Assembly: GCA_011525685.1 (NCBI GenBank)
Contig: WYBW01000077.1
Location: forward strand, 1-62,624
Source of the DNA: Verrucomicrobiia bacterium
GTDB lineage: Bacteria > Verrucomicrobiota > Verrucomicrobiia > Limisphaerales > JADLHS01
Reading direction: 5' to 3'
DNA length: 62,624 bases
In this document: one piece after another, positions 57,063-62,624 of the stretch
Numbering within the stretch: position 1 is the first letter of the stretch
Layout: every line of letters begins with the position of its first letter
Notes under the pieces: generated by a model
The model's database searches: none
What the model was told of the DNA's origin: nothing
What the model saw: only the letters and a program-made list of their open reading frames with translations
Position numbers and translations under genes: made by a program

Positions 57063-57186
57063 GACGCACCTCATGAAAACCACGCTCCCCCTTGTCCTTG
57101 GCTCTTCGCCCGATTCTGAGAACGAGGCTGTAGCCGAAATGAACAGGCCAGTTTTCTTCAAAGCTTCGGGAGACCGCCTCTGAAAG

Positions 57187-57219
57187 CGCCAACGGGCGTC
57201 CCTGGCGGAACGCCCGTTG
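57187..57219 (-). terminator. Hairpin downstream of rplT (weak terminator)
   Basis: CAACGGGCGT (57190-57199) pairs perfectly with ACGCCCGTTG (57210-57219). Only a short TTT follows on the minus strand. Confidence 0.45.
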
Positions 57220-57241
57220 GCCACTTTGAATTCAGACCGGA

Positions 57242-57613
57242 TCAGGCCTTGGCGGCCTTGGTCTTGAGGGCCGCTTGTGCGACCTTCACCAGTTCGCCAA
57301 ACGCCACCGCGTCCTGGGCGGCAATGTCCGCCAGCACCTTGCGGTCGAGCGCGCACTGGGCGGCCTTCAGCCCTTCAATAAACCGGCTGTATGTGATGCC
57401 TGCGGCCCGGGCAGCCGCGTTGATGCGCACCTGCCAGAGGTAGCGAAAAGTCCGCTTCTTGACCCGGCGGTCGCGATAGGCGTACTGCCGGCCATGATCC
57501 ACGGCGTCGGAGGCGTAGCGGTAAAGTTTCGAGCGCCGCATGCGAAAGCCCTTGGCGGCTTGCAGCATCCGATTGCGGCGTTTCCGGGAAGCGGGAGCGT
57601 TGGTAACACGCAT
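57242..57613 (-). CDS. rplT: Ribosomal protein bL20
   Basis: A 123-residue large-subunit protein essential for early 50S assembly: MRVTNAPASRKRRNRMLQAAKGFRMRRSKLYRYASDAVDHGRQYAYRDRRVKKRTFRYLWQVRINAAAR and the C-terminal FIEGLKAAQCALDRKVLADIA. Full length. It follows rpmI by a 34-bp gap. bL20 can repress its own operon by binding mRNA structure in some bacteria. Confidence 0.97.
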   Translation of the reverse strand: MRVTNAPASRKRRNRMLQAAKGFRMRRSKLYRYASDAVDHGRQYAYRDRRVKKRTFRYLWQVRINAAARAAGITYSRFIEGLKAAQCALDRKVLADIAAQDAVAFGELVKVAQAALKTKAAKA

Positions 57614-57647
57614 GGTCGTTTGAGGTTGGAGAAACTAAAGGCGGTCT

Positions 57648-57857
57648 TCAGTGAGTGAACGGCAGGTTCTGCTTGATCCGATAGGCGTCAGTCTCGTGGA
57701 CCAGAGCCGAGCCGCGCAAGGCGCGTCGGCGTTTTGGGCGCTTGGTCTGGCACAGGTGCCGCCGGCCCGCGCGGCTGCGCAGGACCTTGCCGGTCGCGGT
57801 CACTTTGAAGCGTTTGGACACGGACTTCTTCGTTTTGATGCCTTTGGGACGTCGCAT
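57648..57857 (-). CDS. rpmI: Ribosomal protein bL35
   Basis: A 69-residue basic protein: MRRPKGIKTKKSVSKRFKVTATGKVLRSRAGRRHLCQTKRPKRRRALRG, matching bL35. It usually follows infC (initiation factor IF3) in an infC-rpmI-rplT operon. No infC lies upstream here, so the operon is truncated or rearranged. Confidence 0.95.
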   Translation of the reverse strand: MRRPKGIKTKKSVSKRFKVTATGKVLRSRAGRRHLCQTKRPKRRRALRGSALVHETDAYRIKQNLPFTH

Positions 57858-57866
57858 AAATCTAGT

Positions 57867-57915
57867 GCTCTTAAAAAAGAGCGCGCACTATAGGCAGGGT
57901 GCGGCTGGGGCGCAA
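57867..57915 (-). promoter_or_regulatory. rpmI-rplT promoter and leader hairpin
   Basis: On the minus strand, TTGCGC (57915-57910), a 17-bp spacer and TATAGT (57892-57887) precede a leader with a GCTCTT/AAGAGC hairpin (57882-57867). The hairpin could be a site for bL20 autoregulation, but no specific match to known sites is claimed. Confidence 0.4.
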
Positions 57916-57942
57916 GCGGCATTTTGGCGGCAAAGCCGCAAC

Positions 57943-58155
57943 GGGCGCATCTCAATTTATTGCAGGCAGGCATTCCTGGCGTAGCGCAGGTTTCCCAACC
58001 TGCGGTATCGCCGACTTCCAGTCGGCGGGCCCAGGCACGGCGTGGCAGGCCAGGAATTCGCGGCGTTTGCGGATTGGAAATCCGCGACCCGGCAGACTGG
58101 AAGTCCGCGCTACGGCATCGCCTCGGCGCCCCCTGCAAGAAAATGAGATGCGCCC
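57943..58155. mobile_element. 213-bp MITE-like element, copy 2, with perfect 9-bp target duplication
   Basis: The ends GGGCGCATCTCA and TGAGATGCGCCC are the same as in copy 1. The flanks AGCCGCAAC (57934-57942 and 58156-58164) are identical, direct evidence of transposition. It is the reverse orientation of copy 1 and differs from it at few positions. It sits just upstream of the rpmI promoter. Confidence 0.93.
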
Positions 58156-58164
58156 AGCCGCAAC

Positions 58165-58467
58165 CAAAGCGGAATGGTGCGTCCCGCCTGTCTGGGAGAA
58201 AGGGAAACAGCCAGCGTTGTATCGCCCTGTTTGAGGCGCTGCCGCGGCTGGCTTGGTGGCGGTGGTCGCGCTGGGACCACCCGGCCCGCGTTCCGCGGGC
58301 CGTTTGGGGAAGGTTCGAGGTGTCTCCGGCGACCCATGATTCGCTGTACCGCTGGACGCGGCGCTACATGTTGAAGCGCGACCAGTTCCACCACCTCTTG
58401 TCCTCAGTGAAAAAATCTTCGACAAAATGAGTGATGCGGACGGAGTGCAATCCGGGGGGCAGCGCTG
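58165..58467. other. Intergenic region between the element and trpD
   Basis: About 300 bases downstream of trpD without a convincing gene. Short open frames exist on both strands (one plus-strand frame ends in MLKRDQFHHLLSSVKKSSTK) but look incidental. Confidence 0.35.
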
Positions 58468-59580
58468 TCAACGCCCCATCAGTTCCTTGAGCTTCGCCTC
58501 GGCCTGGCCAGCATCAATGATTTGCGCGGCCAGTTCCCAACCCTCACTGATGGAGCGTGCGCGTCCCGCGACGAGCAATGCCGCACCGGCGTTCAATAAC
58601 ACCGCGTCGCGCTTTGGGCCACGCTCTTCACATCGCAGAATCCGGCGCACGACCTCCGCATTGGCGGCGCGGTCGCCTCCGAGCAGGTCCGCCAGCGTGG
58701 CCGGCTGCAATGGGAATTGTTCGGGCGACAAGAGTGATGTGGAAAAACCGCGCTCCTGATAAAACTCGGCAACGGTGGTGTCGCCAAGCGTGGAAAGCTC
58801 GTCGAGCGAGATCCCAACTTCTCGTGGGCCAGGCGTCGCGCCGGTCTCACTCTCTTTTTCAACTTTAGTTGGAGACAGGCGCGCCGCCTGTCCTACGTTT
58901 CCGCACACCACCATCCCGCGTCGCACGCCGAGCGATTGCAACACGCGGGCAATCGGCTCGCACAATTCCGGACGCGGCACGCCGATGAGTTGCGCGGTGG
59001 GACTCACGGGATTCAACAGCGGACCAAGGAAGTTAAAAATCGTCCTTTGCCCGCGTTCGGCGCACCGCTTGCGGGCCGGAGCGATGTGCTTGAACGCAGG
59101 ATGATAGTTGGGGGCAAATAAGAAGGCGAATTGGTGGTCGCGCAACGACTGCGCCGCTTCCGCCGGTGACAAGTCAATGCGCACCCCGAGCGCCTCCAGC
59201 ACATCGGCGCTGCCCGCCTGTGAGGTGATGGCGCGATTGCCATGCTTGGCCACGACGATTCCGGCGGCGGCACAGACGATGGCCACGGTGGTGGAGATGT
59301 TGAACGTCCCCAGCCGGTCGCCGCCCGTGCCGCAGACGTCCAGGATTTCGCCCGCGCGCGTGGCGGCATCCAAGGGCGGAACGACGGCCTTGTCGCGCAA
59401 CAACCGGGCAAAGGCCGTGATTTCCTCCGGGGTTTCACCCTTCCGCGCCAGCGCGCCGAGGAACTCCGCCTTCAGGTTCGCGGAGACCGCTTCATTGACC
59501 AGTTCATTCACCGCGTCCGTCACCTGGTCGTCCGCCAGCGCATGACCGGCGGCAAGTTGAGCAATCAGGGTATTGAGCAC
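58468..59580 (-). CDS. trpD: Anthranilate phosphoribosyltransferase with an in-frame repeat
   Basis: Joins anthranilate to PRPP, the second step of tryptophan synthesis. The 370-residue product has DVCGTGGDRLGTFNIST (82-98), KHGNRAITSQAGSADVLEALG (112-132), the NFLGPLLNP block (183-191) and LDELSTLGDT (259-268). Residues about 228-256 (NVGQAARLSPTKVEKESETGATPGPREVG) are extra to the family, where VVCG is normally followed almost at once by LDELS. They contain a palindromic repeat. The start is GTG at 59580, six bases after a putative -10 box. No other trp gene is nearby. Confidence 0.93.
   Translation of the reverse strand: MLNTLIAQLAAGHALADDQVTDAVNELVNEAVSANLKAEFLGALARKGETPEEITAFARLLRDKAVVPPLDAATRAGEILDVCGTGGDRLGTFNISTTVAIVCAAAGIVVAKHGNRAITSQAGSADVLEALGVRIDLSPAEAAQSLRDHQFAFLFAPNYHPAFKHIAPARKRCAERGQRTIFNFLGPLLNPVSPTAQLIGVPRPELCEPIARVLQSLGVRRGMVVCGNVGQAARLSPTKVEKESETGATPGPREVGISLDELSTLGDTTVAEFYQERGFSTSLLSPEQFPLQPATLADLLGGDRAANAEVVRRILRCEERGPKRDAVLLNAGAALLVAGRARSISEGWELAAQIIDAGQAEAKLKELMGR
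58866..58895. repeat. GTRGGACAGGCG-type palindromic repeat inside trpD
   Basis: GACAGGC (58874-58880) pairs with GCCTGTC (58886-58892). On the minus strand it reads GTAGGACAGGCGGCGCGCC, giving VGQAARLS. It is the same class as in hypF (23339) and upstream of carB (1781). Confidence 0.75.
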
Positions 59581-59586
59581 GCGCGG

Positions 59587-59629
59587 AGATTAACGGCCTG
59601 AGTCCAAAGTCCAAAGTCCAAAGTCCAAC
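59587..59629 (-). promoter_or_regulatory. trpD promoter region built on a heptamer array
   Basis: On the minus strand, TAATCT (59592-59587) is a -10 candidate six bases before the GTG. Upstream are three to four tandem TTGGACT heptamers (59602-59629). Each offers a TTGGAC -35-like box; the one at 59614-59609 lies 16 bp from the -10. Change in copy number would shift -35 spacing by 7 bp. Confidence 0.45.
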
Positions 59630-59666
59630 GATGCGCGCCTCAACCGGATCCAGGCAGTTGGTTTTG

Positions 59667-59814
59667 GGGAGCGTACGCGTCCCGCGTGCCGCCGCCGGCG
59701 TCGCGCCGGCGGCTTCGTGACTCCATATTCCCCGCACGGTTTGGTGCGTGATAATGCCGGGAGGGAGTTTGCGGCGCGACGCCGCAAACCACACGCCGGA
59801 GGCGTATGCTCCCC
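59667..59814. repeat. Hairpin repeat pair with conserved head, intergenic
   Basis: Two hairpins, 59691-59713 and 59767-59789, each with 10-bp arms and a 3-base loop, have the central core GGCG-TCG-CGCC (either strand) but different outer arm sequence. Heads GAGCGTACGCGTCCCGCGTG and, inverse, GAGCATACGCCTCCGGCGTG flank them. It is the same family as in carB. The rest of 59815-60062 shows no gene. Confidence 0.75.
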
Positions 59815-60062
59815 GGTTTGAACCGCATCGTTCCGGCTCAAAGCCTGTGCCCCTTTGAATCCGGCCGATCTCAAGGCCTTGTTCGTCCTTAACCGCCCGA
59901 GAACCGGGGAGTTCCTCCACTCCAGACCAAGCATCGAGGCTTATTTGGCTGGGCAGGGCTTCGCGGACTTGAAATCCCGGCCCGGGACTTTATGGTGTGA
60001 ACCGGGGGCGGTGGTCCATCCGACCGCCTCCGACCGCCGCCAGCCGCGCGGCGAGCAACCGC

Positions 60063-60839
60063 ATGAGCAACCATCGCCGGACATGGCAATCGTTTGATGA
60101 AATGCAGCAGGCCGCCGTTGCGGGCGACCCGCAGGCGCAGTGCTATCTGGGCGTCTGCTTTCAGACCGGTCAGGGTGTCGCGCAGGATTACACGGAGGCG
60201 GTGAAGTGGTTTCGGCGCGCCGCCGAACAGGACGATCCGGTGGCGCAATGTTACCTCGGTTTTTGTTTTCTCTCCGGCCACGGGGTGCCACAGGAATACG
60301 GCCAGGCGGCCAAGTGGTTTCGCGAGGCCGCCGAGTTGGGGGATGCCGCGGCGCAATTCAATCTCGGGGTGCTTTATGAAACCGGCCAGGGCGTGCCCCA
60401 GAACTTGGCCGAGGCCGTGAAATGGTATCACGCCGCCGCCGAGCAGGGCGAACCGCAGGCGCAATTCAACCTGGGTGTCTTCTATGAACAGGGCCAGGTC
60501 GTGCCGCAGAATTTTACGGAAGCGGTAAACTGGTATCGCCGGGCGGCGGAACAGGAGGTCGCCCCGGCCCAGTGCAACCTTGGGTTGTGCTATCAGACCG
60601 GGCGCGGAGTGCCACAGGACAAGCAGCAGGCCGTGCGCTGGTTCATCCGCGCGGCGCGTCAGGGGGACAAGACCGCGCAGCACAATCTGGGGGTGCATTA
60701 CGCGACGCTGGAGGCGACGCAACATGCCGGCGAGGTGGCTGCGCAACACGCCGCCGACCTGACGGCGGCCGCCGCCGCAGCCGCCGCGGCGGAAATCACG
60801 CCGGGTCAGGCCGCCAGCGAGCAGCCGGAGAAACCTTAG
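60063..60839 (+). CDS. Sel1-like repeat protein
   Basis: A 258-residue protein with about six Sel1-type repeats of 36 residues (AQCYLGVCFQTGQGVAQDYTEAVKWFRRAAEQDDPV and similar), forming an alpha solenoid for protein contacts. It has no clear signal peptide. The tail (AAAAAAAAAEITPGQAASEQPEKP) is low complexity. It lies 89 bp upstream of the kinase gene; Sel1 proteins often work with signalling proteins, so a link is possible but unproven. The ATG at 60063 begins MSNHRRTWQSFDEMQQAAVAG. Confidence 0.9.
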   Translation: MSNHRRTWQSFDEMQQAAVAGDPQAQCYLGVCFQTGQGVAQDYTEAVKWFRRAAEQDDPVAQCYLGFCFLSGHGVPQEYGQAAKWFREAAELGDAAAQFNLGVLYETGQGVPQNLAEAVKWYHAAAEQGEPQAQFNLGVFYEQGQVVPQNFTEAVNWYRRAAEQEVAPAQCNLGLCYQTGRGVPQDKQQAVRWFIRAARQGDKTAQHNLGVHYATLEATQHAGEVAAQHAADLTAAAAAAAAAEITPGQAASEQPEKP

Positions 60840-60928
60840 CCGGACGGTTTTCGCCTTTGACGCGGCGCGGGGAAGACGTTACAAGCGGGGCGTGAATACA
60901 GGAGCGGGTGGTGTAGATTCTTGACACG

Positions 60929-61933
60929 ATGAGCGCGAGCGACAGACCGCTGAAGATGGTCACTTGCGGGTGGTGTGACACCAAGGTTTTCATCCCGGGC
61001 GACCTCGCGCCGCTGGCCACCGTGCCGTGCAGCAAGTGCGGGCACTCGATCATGATGCCCATGATGCTGCGGCAGTTCGAACTGCGCAACGTCATCGCCT
61101 CCGGTGGCAACGGCACCGTTTATCGCGCCTGGGATACCGTGCTGGAGCGGTTCGTGGCCGTGAAGCTGGTGAAGAAGGAACTGATGAACGACCCGGTGGC
61201 GCTGGAGAGTTTCTACCGCGAAGCCCGGGCCTGCGCCCGGCTCAACCACACCAACATCATCCACATCTACACCTTCGACGAATACGAAGGGCAGGCTTAT
61301 CTGGTGATGGAACTGGCCGACCATGGCAGCCTGGATGCAAGGATCGAGAAGCAGCAGCGCGTGGCGGAGCTGCACGTGCTGGACATCGGCATCAAGATCG
61401 CCTCGGCCCTGGACCTGGCGCTCAAACACAACCTGCTCCATCGCGACATCAAACCCGGCAACATCCTTTTTGACGCGGACAACGAACCGAAGCTGGTGGA
61501 CTTCGGCCTGGCCCGCAGCGTCGAGGCCGAGCCGGAATCGGCCTCCGTGACTGAAGGCACGCCGTATTACGTGGCGCCGGAAAAGATCAAGCGGGAGAAG
61601 GAAACTTTCCTGTCAGACATGTACAGCCTGGGCGCGACCCTTTACCATGCGTTGACGGGCCATGTCCCGTTTGAAGCGCCCACCGTGGAGGAACTGGTCG
61701 CGGCCCACGTGCATACGCCACTGACGCCGCCCAATCTGGTCGTCCCCGAGATCACGCAGCCCACGAGCGACGCGCTGGTCAAGGTCATGGCCAAGAACCC
61801 GGCCGACCGATATCTCAGTTATGACGAATTCCGCATGGCGTTGGAGTTCGCCCGCACGCAGGTTCTGATTCACCAAATCGCCCAGCCGGATTCGCCCAAG
61901 CCCAAGTCCAAGACCAGTTGGTGGCGACGCTAA
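60929..61933 (+). CDS. Serine/threonine protein kinase with N-terminal zinc ribbon
   Basis: A 334-residue cytoplasmic Hanks-type kinase. N-terminal zinc ribbon: C13, C16, C34, C37. Kinase motifs: glycine loop IASGGNGTVY (57-66), lysine K79 (VAVKL), HRDIKPGN (171-178), DFG (191-193), GTPYYVAPE and DMYSLGATLYHALTG. The C-terminus is short and lacks a membrane helix, unlike most bacterial Ser/Thr kinases. The ribbon likely binds a partner or metal. Substrates are unknown. Confidence 0.92.
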   Translation: MSASDRPLKMVTCGWCDTKVFIPGDLAPLATVPCSKCGHSIMMPMMLRQFELRNVIASGGNGTVYRAWDTVLERFVAVKLVKKELMNDPVALESFYREARACARLNHTNIIHIYTFDEYEGQAYLVMELADHGSLDARIEKQQRVAELHVLDIGIKIASALDLALKHNLLHRDIKPGNILFDADNEPKLVDFGLARSVEAEPESASVTEGTPYYVAPEKIKREKETFLSDMYSLGATLYHALTGHVPFEAPTVEELVAAHVHTPLTPPNLVVPEITQPTSDALVKVMAKNPADRYLSYDEFRMALEFARTQVLIHQIAQPDSPKPKSKTSWWRR

Positions 61934-61942
61934 CCGGCCAAC

Positions 61943-61968
61943 AAAAAAGGCAGGCTTGGGCCTGCCTT
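61943..61968 (-). terminator. Terminator between the kinase and the 61997 gene
   Basis: AAGGCAGGC (61947-61955) pairs with GCCTGCCTT (61960-61968). On the minus strand it is followed by TTTTTTG, a good terminator for the small gene; on the plus strand the T-run is weak. Confidence 0.85.
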
Positions 61969-61996
61969 CGATCTTTTCAGCAATCGCCACCATGGA

Positions 61997-62413
61997 TCAT
62001 TGCGGCGGCGGCGGCTGTTTCTTGCTCTTCTTCTCGCCCTTGGGCTCGCCTTCGGGCCGCGGACCGAAACGCACGGTCACGACGTTGAGCTTGCCGTCCT
62101 CCGCGCGACGATATGAGCCGGCGACTTCTTCACCCACGGCGGCATCATCGAGCGTGGCGGGTTTGCCCGCCTTGGTGATGCGGGAATCGGAGGTAACCTG
62201 AAACTTGCGCTGGCCAACGGTGAAAGTTTTGGCGGTCTTGTCAACGGCAGCGACTTTGCCGTTGAACGGCAGGATCTCGCGCTTTTTGGCCGGGGATTCC
62301 TTCTTCTCGGCCTCCGCCGGCTTGTCGGCCTGCGCCCAGAGTTGCGCAGGGGCGAGGGCAAGAGCGGTGGAAACCAGACCAAGCAACATCATTCGAAGCA
62401 TGGGCTTTTTCAT
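61997..62413 (-). CDS. Small exported protein (DUF5666-like)
   Basis: A 138-residue protein with a signal peptide (MKKPMLRMMLLGLVSTALALAPAQLWAQA), a lysine/glutamate-rich linker and one small beta-domain (LPFNGKVAAVDKTAKTFTVGQRKFQVTSDSRITKAGKPATLDDAAVGEEVAGSYR), which resembles OB-like domains named DUF5666. The tail is charged and proline-rich. It is likely periplasmic; function unknown. An ATG at 62419 adds two residues. Confidence 0.75.
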   Translation of the reverse strand: MKKPMLRMMLLGLVSTALALAPAQLWAQADKPAEAEKKESPAKKREILPFNGKVAAVDKTAKTFTVGQRKFQVTSDSRITKAGKPATLDDAAVGEEVAGSYRRAEDGKLNVVTVRFGPRPEGEPKGEKKSKKQPPPPQ

Positions 62414-62419
62414 AATCAT

Positions 62420-62624
62420 GGCATTTTGATTGGTTGTTAGTGTTATTCGGTGTGACGCATTATTGCTAACACATCGCGCCTCTCACGCAAGCCCTTTCCA
62501 GGGCCTACGCATTAAAAGTGTTTTGAAGCGGTGAGCGGAAGTCGTTGAATGGAGCCAGCTTGCGTGGATGAAATTTAGAGGTTCCCAAACTCCTTCAAAT
62601 ATGGTTGATACTGCGGATGCAAAA
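62420..62624. other. Upstream region of the 61997 gene, window end
   Basis: No gene is recognised in the last 205 bases. The sequence is less GC-rich and should contain the promoter of the small exported protein gene. Confidence 0.3.

Noticed and set aside
57924..58430. Protein-coding gene across the 213-bp element
   Set aside because: The frame is mostly translation of the element itself, and the same peptides appear at copy 1 in another context.
59602..59629. Possible CRISPR-like array
   Set aside because: Units are 7 bp with no spacers; it is a simple tandem repeat. No cas gene is present.

Overview
The window reads as chromosome from a GC-rich, Gram-negative bacterium of the phylum Verrucomicrobiota, most likely of the Pedosphaera/Limisphaera type (subdivision 3). 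The evidence is the mix of families: a PVC-type membrane-bound dehydrogenase with a C-terminal cytochrome c domain, a DUF1501 plus DUF1549/DUF1553 pair, a PEP-CTERM protein, a DUF5069 protein, a prepilin-like pseudopilin with a long globular domain, and outer-membrane biogenesis genes (LptE, a BamD-like TPR protein, Mla-type transport). The lineage call is inference; no rRNA is present.

Layout: 0-2 kb, a carB half-gene with an odd duplicated 5' end, then a PEP-CTERM CHRD protein. 3-8 kb, dehydrogenase/cytochrome protein, Uma2 endonuclease, ruvB. 8.9-11 kb, Lrp-family regulator overlapping an aminotransferase, then a zinc-ribbon membrane protein. 11-15 kb, DUF1501 and DUF1549/1553 secreted pair. 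15-20 kb, a MacB-like exporter (adaptor, ATPase, two permeases). 20-24 kb, OPA-type MFS transporter and a lone hypF. 24-28 kb, DUF58 and BatA-like vWA proteins with a ParDE-like toxin-antitoxin pair between them. 28-31 kb, an MlaE/ATPase/MlaD lipid-transport operon whose ATPase has lost standard catalytic motifs. 31-36 kb, DUF5069, a Tat-exported beta-propeller, FIST, GNAT and UVR-motif proteins. 36-38.5 kb, rhodanese, LptE and BamD-like proteins. 38.8-43 kb, ceramidase-like and PHP-type hydrolases and a pseudopilin. 43-49 kb, two paralogous beta-helix proteins. 49-57 kb, a three-domain fusion (LMW phosphatase, RpiB, GlyA), a VTT membrane protein, a glycosidase-like protein and a large secreted protein. 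57-62.6 kb, rplT-rpmI, trpD, a Sel1-repeat protein, a serine/threonine kinase and a small periplasmic protein.

Two themes stand out. First, the window carries several families of repeats: two 213-bp inverted-repeat elements (one flanked by a perfect 9-bp target duplication), hairpin repeats with fixed loop and covarying arms, and heptamer arrays of the form TCCnnnn. Several of these lie in frame inside conserved genes (carB, trpD, hypF, DUF58), much as Rickettsia palindromic elements do. Second, one open frame at 49230-51401 joins LMW phosphatase, ribose-5-phosphate isomerase B and serine hydroxymethyltransferase, in the order in which these genes lie as neighbours in Bacillus.

No tRNA, rRNA, CRISPR array, prophage or complete insertion sequence was recognised.
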